From the NCBI GenBank assembly GCA_009767595.1, contig VSDK01001545.1, positions 2,097 to 66,096 on the forward strand: a stretch of 64,000 nucleotides of DNA, read 5' to 3'. Below are positions 23,692 through 34,578 of this stretch, in pieces. The notes under the pieces were generated by a model, which did no database searches, was not told the DNA's origin, and saw nothing but the letters and a program-made list of their open reading frames with translations. Position numbers and translations under genes: made by a program. The stretch's first letter is position 1; each line of letters opens with the position of its first letter. Source of the stretch: Symbiodinium kawagutii (taxonomy: Eukaryota > Sar > Dinophyceae > Suessiales > Symbiodiniaceae).

Positions 23692-24423
23692 CGCCCAGCG
23701 AAGTCCAAGGACCCGCGAAACGAAAAGCGCAGGACGCGGACTTGGAAGCAGATCCATGGTGTGCCATGGAGGCCTCCGAATCCGAGGCTTCTGAGGCCAC
23801 TGAGGCGGGCTCGTGGGAGGTGGTACTGGTGGTTGCAAGATGAAACTAGGAGGGGTGCTCTACATATATTATGTTTTTAATTCGAACGCACGGCAGTCTC
23901 GCCGAGAAGCACGCTTGAGAGAATTGCAAGCACGGTTAAACCCAAACAATTTCAACTTGTAATTGTTTGAGCTTGTAACGTTAACAGTGCATGTCTTGAA
24001 AAGAGATAATTCAGCATTTTACCTATAGCAGCACATGCCTTGAAAAGATAGCTTAGTTTTTCCCCATCATGGAAGTAGCTGGCCTTGTACATTGTTTGGC
24101 CTGGCTGCTCACCATCTGTCGTGGCTTGATTTGGTTGGGCCACCTGCTCGCCTTCAGCTCCGCTGAACCTCTGGGATGGCGATGGAAAAAAAAATATAAT
24201 ATATATATATATAGATTTGTGTGTCATATGTCTTTATATTTTTACATTTACTATATATATATATATATTTATTTATATTACTGTACATTTTTTTTGTCTT
24301 TTGGGCTTAGTGCTCTATTTTTGCGCTTTTTTTGCGACGCCACAGGAGTCGTGGGACCCAACTGGTGATCACACAGAGGAACTCAGTCACTCCAGCTCCG
24401 AAAGTGTCACTGGGACAAGATGA
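23692..24423 (+). CDS. Acidic Ser/Glu-rich protein end, two exons, unidentified
   Basis: Exon 23692-23819 and exon 24346-24423 join at phase 0 (donor GTGGTA, acceptor CGCCACAG). The first reads GPAKRKAQDADLEADPWC and MEASESEASEATEAGSWE. The second reads ESWDPTGDHTEELSHSSSES and ends TGTR. Both sides of the junction are Ser/Glu-rich and disordered in character, which supports the join. The acceptor of the first exon lies in a duplicated 20-base motif. An alternative end is the TGA at 23841. Confidence 0.5.
24196..24285. repeat. AT dinucleotide runs
   Basis: Two AT/TA runs (24196-24214 and 24250-24275) lie inside the intron between the two acidic exons. Confidence 0.8.
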
Positions 24424-24782
24424 TGCAGCGGGCCTTTGCTCTGGCTGGTTTTACCGGAGTACCTAATTATGTGTGTGATGTATATGTGCCTGATCCCGGA
24501 TGGTGTGGTGAGCCGTGTGGAAGTTGTTTGCGGGCAGTCCAAATTTGCTCTGAGGAGAAGGCGGCAGGCCCCAGCCGAAGTAGTTCCCTGGCCGTGCAAG
24601 AATGGGAAGAGAACCGTGTAGTAGCAGTTGTTTCATGCGTTTTCCGTGTCCCCTTGACATGTCCGTTGGGAACTTCAACCGGATGTAGACTCAGGTGACA
24701 ATGAAATGGTAACTGCGATGGGGCGGCATCTCTTGGGCAAGAATTGTCATTAACCAGAGAACTGTGATACCAGAAATGCCAT

Positions 24783-24880
24783 TTCCATGTAACATCATGT
24801 ACCATCATATGACATTGTGTAACACCATGTAGCATCATGTAACAGTGGCATGAAATGAAGGGCGATGTCGTGCAATGTTA
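24783..24880. repeat. Degenerate CATGTAACAT repeat, about 10-12-bp period
   Basis: Words such as CATGTAACATCATGTACC and CATGTAGCATCATGTAAC recur. Similar but more degenerate ATGCAATG words lie at 45000-45170. Confidence 0.5.
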
Positions 24881-25204
24881 TGCAACGTTAGGCTTCTTGC
24901 TTCTGATGGTTGATACGCGCTTAGTTACCTCAAGTGACGATCATGTCGACCTGATTGAGAAGCTGGGGGGGTGCAGTGTGCAAATCAGGGTTTTAATACA
25001 CAAATGCAAAATGAAACTTTATGACTCTTTGACTTCGTATCACAACCCATCACAGAGTAAAACTGCCGGGGTTGTCCACAGATGATGGTATTGTGGTACT
25101 CTCAATCACGTACATGATTGTTTTTGCGTACTTGCGCATTCGTTTGTTTGTGTCGGTCCAGCTGCCTACGTGTCCGTTAGTTTGCTGTGTTGTTTCCTTT
25201 TGTT

Positions 25205-25492
25205 AGTTTTGTTTGTTTTGTTTGCTTGTTTTGTTTGTTTGTTTGTTTGTTTTGTTTGTTTGTTTGTTTTGTTTGTTTTGTTTGTTTTGTTTGTTTTGTT
25301 TGTTTTGTTTGTTTGTTTGTTTGTTTGTTTGTTTGTTTGTTTGTTTGTTTGTTTGTTTGTTTGTTTCTTTTGTTTGCGGGTTTGTTTGTTTGTTTGTTTG
25401 TTTGTTTGTTTGTTTGTTTGTTTGTTTGTTGTTTTGTTTGTTTGTTGTTTGTTTGTTTGTTTTTTGTTTATTTGTTTATTTGTTTATTTCCC
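25205..25492 (+). repeat. TTTG/TTTTG microsatellite, nearly 300 bp
   Basis: A mosaic of TTTG and TTTTG units with a single CGGG interruption near 25377. It generates long Phe/Val/Cys/Leu frames in all three plus frames; these are artefacts. Confidence 0.95.
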
Positions 25493-25679
25493 TATTTGCT
25501 TCCATTACTGTTGTCCGGTATGTGTTCAATTTTTGAAAACTATGAATATAGACACTTTTTTTTTGCATATACGGTCGCATAAGCTAATATATATCTTCGC
25601 GCATGCGTGCCAGATACACATCTCACATCATCTCACAATTGCATCTCTATGCCAATGTATGTATTTGACACCTGCTTAC

Positions 25680-25756
25680 AGCAATATATATCTATATATA
25701 TATACATTTATTTATTTATTTATTCATTTATTTACTATATATATATATATATATAA
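25680..25756. repeat. AT/TTTA simple repeats
   Basis: TA dinucleotides flank a short TTTA run, followed by another TA run. Confidence 0.85.
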
Positions 25757-25848
25757 ATGAAACCGTTATATTTGTATTTGTGTTTATATATCATATATTT
25801 TTTTGAATATGCAAACATCACGTATGGTATATTATATGATACTCATGT

Positions 25849-26169
25849 ATGTGTGTGTGTGTTGTATTTCAGTGTGCTTCAGTACACCAGAAAAAAACAT
25901 ATGCGTTGATCTTAGGGGCATGTATATGCGAAGCCGATGAAAAAAGCTACCAAAATAATGTCATTGCCACCTCAAGGCGGCACCCTATAATAGAGAAGCA
26001 AGGGTTGTGCCCCCCAATAAAGATCGTTTCAACTTCGAGATGCTGCACTGGCTTTTTTTCAACATTGATGCACAAAGATGCCAAAAGGATATTCACGGCA
26101 GGTGGCCTCGGAAAGATGCGTTTCGGGATGCAAACCGTCAACCAAGCCAGCACCATCCCAGAAAAGTGA
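25849..26169 (+). other. Open frame, coding status unclear
   Basis: A 106-codon plus frame ends KMRFGMQTVNQASTIPEK. A minus frame is also open across part of it. I see no domain and no convincing acceptor, so it is listed only as a possibility. Confidence 0.2.
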
Positions 26170-26400
26170 TGTTACCATTTTGAAATTGATGCCCGGCACA
26201 GAGGTTCCCTTCTGGTCCCTTCATGACCTGTCTTAATGACCTGTCCAGTGCACCAGGGATTTTCCCCAAAGAAGATCACATCCAATTCAAGCACTTTTGG
26301 CCACAGTGATGGAATCATGAACATTCATGAGCCATTAGATGCCAGCCTTGGTACCCTAATGATTAATGGCTACACCATTCCATGCGTTCCGAGCCCCAAG

Positions 26401-27670
26401 GCCATGGACCCTCAGAGGCCGATCGAGTCTACCGGGACTTGATCCGCAGGGGTGCCACTCCTGCCATCGTGGCGAAGCACATCAAGGCGGCGATGGGTGT
26501 CCCATGGTGCCCCTATCCCCCACCAGACCTGGGTGGAAAGGGAAACCGCCACCGCAGAGAAAGAAGCAATATAGACACTCTTCAATAATTTGATCTCAAA
26601 TAATGTCTGAGTCAGAGTGTTCAAAGATACCCTCATTCATGTGCCACTTATGACATGTCAGAAACTTTGGACATGTTCCGATCAGGGTGGTTTAGTGCTT
26701 GCCCTGCTGCAATGTTCATGGCCAGGTTTGCAAGGACGGAGAGCCGGAGATGGAACTCTTCACACCGGCTGCTGCTATCAAAGCAGGTCTCATCCCTGAC
26801 CAGGCGCATAGCCCGCCCGTTCGGGTACTGTTGCTGAGCAGCGGATGCCATTTCCATGCGTTATCCTTCCAGCTGGGGCAGCTAGGGATCAACTAGTTCC
26901 TTTTGGGCGCTGGAGATTGCAGTAGCATGGGGGTCAAGCTTTGGCGCTGACAAATTGGCAATCCATGGCGTAGAAGTTGTGAGGTCGTGATGGGGCCCTG
27001 CACCCCCTGGTTGATTGCTGATGGGGGGATCCATTTCTATCATGTTTCATTCATATCAAATGTATTTCTTAAAAAAATGAGGACGGCTCGATGGTAAGGC
27101 AACTTTGCTCGTGCTTTGAGATGTGAGCTGCAAAGCAACAAGCAAGAACAACCAACAAGCCACAATCAAAAACCAATATGTACTCGCAGTTATGAACTAC
27201 CAGAAGTCAAACTGTTGGCAAGCAACAAGTGTTAAAGATCTTTTAGCAGCATCCAAATAGCCTTATTAGTTCACCTTGCCGTTTCAGTCGCAGGGGTAGA
27301 GCCAGTCTTGATGAATTATTCATGGGTACGGGCTGAAGATGGCTCAAGTCATGGACTGATTAAAGGTTATCTATTCTCTTCAGTGGCTAATAGTGGTTAC
27401 GGGTGGCTAGAAATGATCAAAGATGAAATGATTCTTTGCGAATGGTTCCTCGGAGGCCTACCACATATATCCACGTCGGCTTTTAGGGTCCAAACAGGCG
27501 GACTAGCATCACTTGATGCAGAAGTCTTGAGGAGCTGCACTCGCCCCGAAGCAACATACACCTCGGAAGTAATTTGTCAGCCGGCTGCCATGCTCACAAG
27601 GGCACACAGACCGTACACCTGTGCAGCAGAAGCAGCGGAAGCATCAGCACAGCAACCAAGTTCAACTTGA
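26401..27670 (+). CDS. Unidentified gene, three exons
   Basis: Exons 26401-26498, 26726-26786 and 27498-27670 join in phase with GT-AG introns (donors GTGTCC and GTCTCA). The product reads PSEADRVYRDLIRRGATP, AIVAKHIKAAMGVCKDGEPE, MELFTPAAAIKAGG and then LASLDAEVLRSCTRPEATY. It ends in an Ala/Glu/Gln-rich tail and a TGA. The first exon has a helical, charged character. The second exon also has longer open alternatives, to about 26840. A 5' end was not found and the family is unknown. Confidence 0.5.
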
Positions 27671-29870
27671 AAGCTCGCCCGCCCTTCAGACAGCTTTGCA
27701 CTCCGCACGACGATTGCAGGGGCATGCAGGGGCCAAAATGATGCTTTATCGCCTCACCTTACATCTGGAGAGTGGTCCCTCAATCGACTAAGCAAATCCA
27801 CTCAATCTAGCGAGGATTCCTTGGACTATTGGTGTCCTTGCACACCTGGGCCGCGTCATTGTAGCCAAACCTCAAGACGCGGAAAGGAGACGAAATGAGC
27901 TATGCACCTTCTATGCCAGCAAGCCCATCCCTGCCCCAAAGCAATTTCATACAGTAAGACCAAAACATACCAAAACTGTTAAAAGGGATACACTTCCATT
28001 ACGATCATGAAGAATGTTCGTATAAAATCTAGTTCTTCTGTAGTGTATATAGCCTCGAGGGAGCTACTGACATTCTATCACATGTCCATGTATTCTTTGT
28101 TTTCTTGACTCTTTTCGATGGTGAAATTCATCAGGTTGATGTTGCGAAGCACGGTGAGACATGACGGAACAGTTCCCAACTAAGTCTTGGGCTTAGGCAA
28201 TTCCAAACGAAGAAACGATAAGAAACGCCCCTGTGGGCCTAGTTACCAACGGTTCGATGCCATCCAGAGATTTCCTAGTTTGATGCCCTACAATCTCCCC
28301 CCAAAGAACCAACAAAGTCAAAAGGCTTTCGAATATACCCCAGGAATCCCCAGGAATAGTTGCAGGATTTCTATTCAATTCTGTGTTTTCCAGATTGTTT
28401 CAGCTGAAGGCAATTTTTGCGCAGGATCATGAGAACACCCAGCGTGTGCGAGCACGTCTAACACACAGCAATGTGCTATTATAATCAATTATATACTCTC
28501 ATATTCTCCATGATGATTGTGCGTCCCCACATCCATGATCACAACTGTGTTGACAAAGATGTTCGACTGACAGAGACACTATCCCCAGCAGGACACTAAA
28601 CGATGATGCGAACCATGTAGCACATATTTTGCGTATAGAGAGGGTCCTGAATGCATGTGCACGTGATACTTGAAGATTCCCAAGTTGGCTGAAGTTTGGA
28701 GGATGCATGTTTAAACGGCCAGAAAGGCTTCAATTCTTTTTGGAAATACTTTCCTCCCCAAAAGAAAAAACCCATCGATATGCATAGATTTCATTAGATT
28801 CCCAGTTCTCAACCAAGCGGGCCGGGCGGAGGGGATCTATCATTATGAACTATGAATGTGTCTCCCCTGTTCAGAAACCATTGCTGGTATCAACAATGAT
28901 TTGGCATTCTGAACGAGCAGCAACCAGGGAGAACGATTCTCAAAACTCACAAACCAATATGGTGAATTTGCGATTCACTACTATCGAACCATTGTCAATC
29001 ATCAACTTGCTGCCAACTATAAACTCAACATGGACTTTGCCTCCACCGGACATTTACCAAGCCATTCACCCAGCGGCGGTAGGCCCGTTATGTGCGGAGA
29101 CCTTCGTTTAGCTTCGGACTCTCAGCTGCATGGAGTAGGGCTGGAGACCCTTGAAGCGTAAAGGCGGTTGATGTTGGTTGATGGTTGGGGTCAATGGTTG
29201 GTCAAATGGGTGGTTGTACAAATGGTGAGCATATAATGGTTGATTCAAAGGTAGTAACAGATGGAGTCGATAAATGGTCTAAAAAGTGTGAATCGATTTT
29301 GGTACTGATCGTGTTCTTTACAGCGAAAATCATAGTTGATCACTTGAACACTTTTCGTTTAACCCAGCAATAGCACTGTCCAAAGCCAAGAACTTGAACA
29401 TCGGACTGGCATGAAGGAGTTCCATGTTCAACCAGGTCCTCGGGTGTTTTGAACAAATTGTATACGCCACCAGGTGAGTTTTGCTGTGGCCAATCAGCAC
29501 GTCACTTATCACCTGTAGTTTCACCAGCAGGACCAAGTAGATGTAGGGATCACAGCTCGCTTGTGGCACAGCCATGGGCCCCGTCAACTTGCACCATTTG
29601 TAGATGAATCCGTGTCACATCGACAGCGGATAGTGCTTTACAATGTCGGCTGGTGTGGAACCATCTATCGGTAGCTGCAACTCTAAGGGGGCATGCATAC
29701 ATAATGTATATGCATATATGTGCATAGATGCAGCCAATGTGTATACGTGTGTCCATCTGTCTAGTGCAAAATGTTTTGTAAATAGCAGGCCAGTATGAGG
29801 CTTGCTACTGTCTGATCAACTGTAATTATGCACGAAGCTGGCGTACAATACAACAACCGTTTTCACATCA
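27671..29870. other. No firm gene
   Basis: Short open frames occur (for example 28187-28432 and 28845-29111), the latter followed by a GTAGGC donor-like site at 29081. A minus-strand segment at 29615-29682 reads PIDGSTPADIVKHYPLSM, ankyrin-like in flavour, but is too short to call. Positions 29165-29280 are a GGTTGATG-type repeat island. Confidence 0.3.
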
Positions 29871-29871
29871 A

Positions 29872-30150
29872 TTGCCCAATCCATTTGCCATTCACAGCGT
29901 GCCGCCAGCTGGTTCACAATCCCAAGCCATTGTTGCATTCAGTGTGATTCGTGATTTGGAAGTTGTGGTGTGCGATCTGGAACTTCATGGTTTTATTGCC
30001 GCAGGAAATGCCAATTCACTTATCAATGCTGAAATCCCAAGGCATGTAAAAATCTGCATCTTTCACTTGTTACTACCAGATGATGTGCCAATTTATGTAT
30101 GGACACGAATTTCAATCCATTCAAATTTTGAAGCTTCAAGTCATTTTTGA
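29872..30150 (+). CDS. Possible coding stretch, unidentified
   Basis: After a CATTCACAG acceptor at about 29896 the frame reads VIRDLEVVVCDLELHGFIAA and GNANSLINAEIPRH, remaining open to a stop at 30150. The codon pattern looks plausible in the first half. There is no recognisable family and no clear donor. Confidence 0.3.
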   Translation: MPNPFAIHSVPPAGSQSQAIVAFSVIRDLEVVVCDLELHGFIAAGNANSLINAEIPRHVKICIFHLLLPDDVPIYVWTRISIHSNFEASSHF

Positions 30151-30898
30151 TAATTAAATCAAGTGGAAAGAATGTTGAGTAATTAGTATCAATTGAGTCA
30201 AGGGATAAAATTCATTCTTTCACATGAGGTGATTGACCTTCATTTATGAACCATATATTATAGGTCATTTTTGTGACCATATGCATCCGTGCTCCATGGT
30301 CACGCCAGCTTCACAGGCAACATGTTCCCATTCTGATTCTTCAGTGAGCCTTGGCCAAGCCAACGAGGGCGAGAGCTGGGATGCCAGCGTGAAACTGCAA
30401 TTCTTGTGGTTCAAACTGTGCGTATTGAAGCAGCATTTTGTGAAGTTTGCATTTCGTTATTTTTTTGTTTTGCGAGTTTTTGTGTTTTGAATTGAATGTC
30501 TCTGCGCCTCGTGCGCGGAAGTGATCGTCAGACATTTCGATTAGCGTTTCACCGTGATCCGTTTTGCACATGTGAGTCCTGTCCGACCTGCATCAGTCCA
30601 CAGCCTCTGGACTGAAGCACGTGGAAACGGCAAGGATCCTCATAGACCACGTCACACCACCAACTTTCTGCGCAGCTTTTAGCGAGGCATGTGCCCTGCG
30701 CACAAGCCTTGTGCCCTAGAAACAGCTTTCGAAATCGTTGAAAGCCAAAGGCTTCGAGACCAAAGAAGCCTTTGTCACGTTCAGAAAACCATGGCTGAAA
30801 ACAGTTTTAAGCAATTTTCATGTACCTCGCTTAAGGGTATGTAAGGGTTTACCCTCTCATTCGTAATTACGCATGTTTCCATTTGTTCTATTTGGTAG

Positions 30899-31304
30899 CA
30901 CGGCTTCATGCGATGTTGACCAGTGCAGAGAGTTCAGCGGGGCGAAGTCAGGACAGAGCCATAGCTGCCATAGACGTGCTGGTGAAGGCATCAAAAGACC
31001 AGCGCCCATCCGGCAGCTGTCAGCAGCAAACCCCTGTTTCAACTCTCATGCAAGGTTATACAATGTAATCAATGATCAATGTATTCATTGTATTCCTATG
31101 TTGACATGAAGTTGCTTTCCATGTTTCGGAAGCAACTTGACTCTTGGCAGAGCTGCCACGACCTGCTTGAAATTATGACTCTCGATCACGACAACCAAAC
31201 GCCGCGTTTTGCAAGGGTCCTTTGCTCGGGTCGCCAGGATAGCCTTCGAAAGCGTGCTGGAGATGACGAGGATGAGGAGGCACTCGTATGACTCCGACAC
31301 TTGA
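30899..31304 (+). CDS. Unidentified gene end, two exons
   Basis: Exon 30899-31054 (acceptor TTTGGTAG, donor GTTATA) and exon 31216-31304 (acceptor TTTTGCAAG) join at phase 1. They read ARLHAMLTSAESSAGRSQD, RAIAAIDVLVKASKDQRPSG, then SFARVARIAFESVLEMTRM and RRHSYDSDT before the stop. The C-terminus is helical and basic. A competing plus frame (ending DEDEEALV) is open in the second exon. Family unknown. Confidence 0.45.
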
Positions 31305-31773
31305 TGTCCAAGCCACCATCCCGCGCAATCACAAGCTGACGACCTGCCTTTTGAGTTCAGACACCAAGAGTTTCGTAGGATTGAAGATGTTGGAAGTCCA
31401 TGGAAGTCCGAAATTTCTCAAGGATTCATCATGATTCATTGATATGAACGATCTTTTGAAGATCTTCAATGTTTGCACTAATGTTTGCTTAACTTTTCTT
31501 TCCTGGCTTCTGAAAGTCCCTTGGCATCAGAGTGTGCCTGACATTTCTGCACAGCGAGGTGACTCCAGAAGAAGGCACCCACAGCATGGGGGGAGCTTGG
31601 AAGCTACGTTTTGCCTTGACATTTCCCACTATTAACCACTAATGTCCACTATTTTGTTGACAGCATTTGTCATTTTATTTTGGAATAGTTGCTGCAGACT
31701 TTGCCTGTGTGTGCATCTCGATGCTTCTTTTTTCAAATACTGTCCACGAAAGTCAGCATATCCAAGCATACAG

Positions 31774-32037
31774 AGTCATCGTCCAAACAGTTGGCAGGAC
31801 CACCGGAAGAGATGCCAGCAACATCATCACGGCCAAAGCCCAAACTCATTGTGGCGGCCTCAAGTCAAACAGTGCCGCGATATCTCAGCGGCATTGAGGA
31901 GAATCTCATTGCAAAACAACTGGGAAGGTTGTCTTGAGCCAGACTGTTCAATGTTGAAGCAAAGATGTTGTGACAGATCCAGCAAGAGCGTGAAGGGAGT
32001 TGGAGAACGTTTCAAGACAAGAGACTTTGGGACCTGA
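31774..32037 (+). CDS. Unidentified gene end, two exons with a 49-nt intron
   Basis: The frame reads SSKQLAGPPEEMPATSSRPK, IVAASSQTVPRYLSGIEEN and LIAKQLG. A 49-base GT-AG intron (31928-31976) then joins it in phase to SSKSVKGVGERFKTRDFGT and a stop. Without the intron the first frame stops at 31937. The small intron is plausible but unusually short for this window. No family is recognised. Confidence 0.4.
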   Translation, partial: SHRPNSWQDHRKRCQQHHHGQSPNSLWRPQVKQCRDISAALRRISLQNNWEGCLEPDCSMLKQRCCDRSSKSVKGVGERFKTRDFGT

Positions 32038-32334
32038 TCGGTTCGTTGGAGTCCTTGACAAGTTGGTCCTTCAAGCAAGTTTTCGTATGTTGTATATCAG
32101 AGGTCCCCGGACTATTATTTGCACCACTTGATTTGCATGCAAATTGTTTCTTGTAAGGCTGATTGATGGAATGATGGGCATCATGCACAGGATCATGCCG
32201 CAGAATGCTGTTTGACCGTGTCACATGCGCCGGCACAGGGCGAACATGCTGGCTTTCTGCCTGATAGCTCCCACAGCCTGGTCGAGCAATTGATGGTGCT
32301 GCCAACGGATTTTCGTGGTTGTGGATCTCCCCAG

Positions 32335-32449
32335 GTCTCCGGTGCCGTTGGGCAAAGTTGGTTTGAAAAGAGTGGTGGGCAGATATGTGGGCAGTGTCCA
32401 GTGCCACACAGTTGGAGACAGCACATACGAGATCATACGAGCAAATTGA
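32335..32449 (+). CDS. Possible terminal exon, unidentified
   Basis: After a TCTCCCCAG acceptor the frame reads SPVPLGKVGLKRVVGRYVG, then SVQCHTVGDSTYEIIRAN and TGA. It is basic then mixed, with good codon coherence. A second plus frame and a minus frame are also open here. Confidence 0.35.
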
Positions 32450-32761
32450 GTGCCAGACCCAGCGATTCGTCTCGCATCCATCCTTGAATCCATCCTTGAA
32501 CCTATTCAGCGTTTTGTTGATACACTCGGATGGGTGCCAGGATGATGCATGAGTTGCGACTGCAGTGTGCTGTCAACATCGCCAGGCACAGTATGCTCAA
32601 CTTCAAGAAGAAGTCGTTGTCTCAGTGCTGTTTGCCTTGCAGTGCCACAGTTTTGATTGCTGACCCTGTTCAGCCACCCTGTCAGATGGGATAATTCCAA
32701 CGAATTTGCTTTGACTTCTTGTGATTGCCACGAACTGTCCGGAAAAGTAAGCCCAAAACAG

Positions 32762-32957
32762 GTATCTTCCAGATCGCCAGCATGCTTTAGACCGCACAAT
32801 TCGTCCGAATCACCCTGAACCCACCGATCTTGAAATCGCACCTAAAGACCCAACCCTCCAAACCTTGAAGCTGAAGCCGCTGAAGCCAAGAGATGTGAAA
32901 CCTTCGGGAGACCCGCCCAAGCTTCAAGTCCTGCGCAACTCCGAAACCTTGCGATGA
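32762..32957 (+). CDS. Possible terminal exon, Lys/Pro-rich
   Basis: After a CCCAAAACAG acceptor, 65 codons stay open and include IRPNHPEPTDLEIAPKDP, LKLKPLKPRDVKPSGDPPK and LQVLRNSETLR before TGA. The periodic Lys-Pro composition suggests a real disordered tail. The minus strand is open across the same span, so strand assignment is uncertain. Confidence 0.35.
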
Positions 32958-33539
32958 AAAGCTGCACCAGGCCACACCAGAACCTATCAGAACGTACCAG
33001 AACCTACAGTATTTGGGGTGCCCACAGTGTGTGACAGTGAAGGTTTGCGGTTGGGTAAGGGAAGCGAACGGAGTGGCGCCTTCCAAAATAAGCTTTTGAT
33101 CCACCAAGGAAGAAGAGGACACTGAGGCTGCCGTTGCAGAAGCCAAGGCAGGGCCATGCCGGCGATCTATGCCAAATGCATTTTGTGGTGCAGGTTCGAT
33201 CGATTTTTTTGCATAGATATGTTTTCAAATGTCTTTGGAACCAACAATTGGAGGAAAGTGACGATTCTTGCCTTCGTTGCAAACTGCAGAGTTTGTTCAA
33301 GGTTTGTATGTTTTGTCATGCATGCAATGCAAGCTCTGCAAGTGGAAGCATTACCATTATATAGGCCTCCTTTGAACTTATGCTATACAATACGTACTTC
33401 AGGTGTAGTTCTGCTGGAGTGCGGCGCAAGTGCTTGCCAGTACCAGCATGTTCAACTGCCAGCGTCCGTGTTTGTTTTTATGCTTCTTGGTTTGACCATC
33501 ATTTTTGGCAGAAGGCACCTGATCAACAGGTCGTGGTGA

Positions 33540-33870
33540 ATGATGGTTGGTGATGGTTAATGTGGCTAGTAGCCTTTTATAGATGCATATCATATCATGA
33601 ATCATGCTTCAAAGTGATTAGCCATGGTTAGCACGTGTTTGCACTATGGCAAATGGTTACAAATACTAGTGACTAATGATTAATGGTAGTTATCAGACAT
33701 TGTGCCATTAGCATCCATCGATCATAATACTTGTGATAGTAGTGGTTGATGTTTGAACATTTTTCCATTGATCCGCATTAACCATTAACAACCCCTTAAC
33801 CATTGATAGTGGAAGTTGATAGCTTTTTCAATCCCATTATACAACATCCATGAACCATACTACCATCATA
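33540..33870. repeat. Degenerate GATGGTTAATG-type repeat island
   Basis: Words such as GATGGTTAATG, TAATGGTAGTTA and TTAACCATTAACAACC recur at irregular short spacing. It is part of the dispersed word family also seen at 1750, 21240, 29165, 40470 and 40970. Confidence 0.45.
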
Positions 33871-33900
33871 CTATCATACCCTGGCTAGTGGTTTGCGAAG

Positions 33901-33994
33901 GGGACACCTTCTCCGAGAAATCGCCCAGAGACAGGCGCCTGCCAATGCTGCTTTCCGCAAGGCATGGTGGGCCTTGGTTCCCAGTTGGTGCTGA
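33901..33994 (+). CDS. Possible exon, frame ambiguous
   Basis: A short GC-rich island follows a TTTGCGAAG acceptor. One frame gives RGHLLREIAQRQAPANAAF and ends at a TGA. Another gives GDTFSEKSPRDRRLPML and ends a few bases later. Something coding is plausible but cannot be decided by eye. Confidence 0.3.
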
Positions 33995-34469
33995 GTGATG
34001 ATGAGATATGATGAGTAATGCATAGCATGATTAATTGTGATTAACAAGTACTTACTTAGATGTACTTAGTGAGTACGTTACTTACTCGTAGTGATTGCTA
34101 GTACTTGCTTGGGAGTGGTAGGTTGTGATTAGTTAATAATGATCTGTAGAACAGCGAATGACGATTATGTACTGAATGATGATTGTAGAATTGATTGCAA
34201 ATGTTGGTTGGTGTTGAATGATGCTGATCAATTAGTGCTGGCAAAAATGTGTTCGTACTTGTCAATTTTGGCTCGCTGGTGTTTGATCGATGATGGTGAA
34301 TTGTAAGGGGATAGGTTCGTGCTGGATAGCCCAACCAGCCATAACCATCCCTAACCAGCAAACCGACCAAACTGCCATGTGACCAGCTTCCGTGGTTGCA
34401 TTAAATGTTGCATGCCTTTCCTGCTCGTCAACATCCAATGTCACATCATTTTAAGAACCAAAGACGGAG

Positions 34470-34578
34470 GTATTCGGCGAAAGCGACTTGTGCCAAAAAT
34501 GGCCCTGCGAAAGCAAAACACGCATTTGCAATATCACAAAAGGGCGGGCGAAAGCATCCTGCCAGTATGGGGCCGTAG
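34470..34578 (+). CDS. Possible terminal exon, Lys/Ala-rich
   Basis: After an ACGGAG|G acceptor the frame reads SAKATCAKNGPAKAKHAFA, then a basic stretch and TAG. A second open frame (GGIRRKRLVPKMALRKQN) covers the same bases. No family. Confidence 0.3.

Noticed and set aside
25170-25760. 196-codon Phe/Val/Cys/Leu frame
   Set aside because: Produced entirely by the TTTG microsatellite.
29615-29682. Minus-strand ankyrin-like end (PIDGSTPADIVKHYPLSM)
   Set aside because: Too short, and no further ankyrin repeat was found upstream on that strand.
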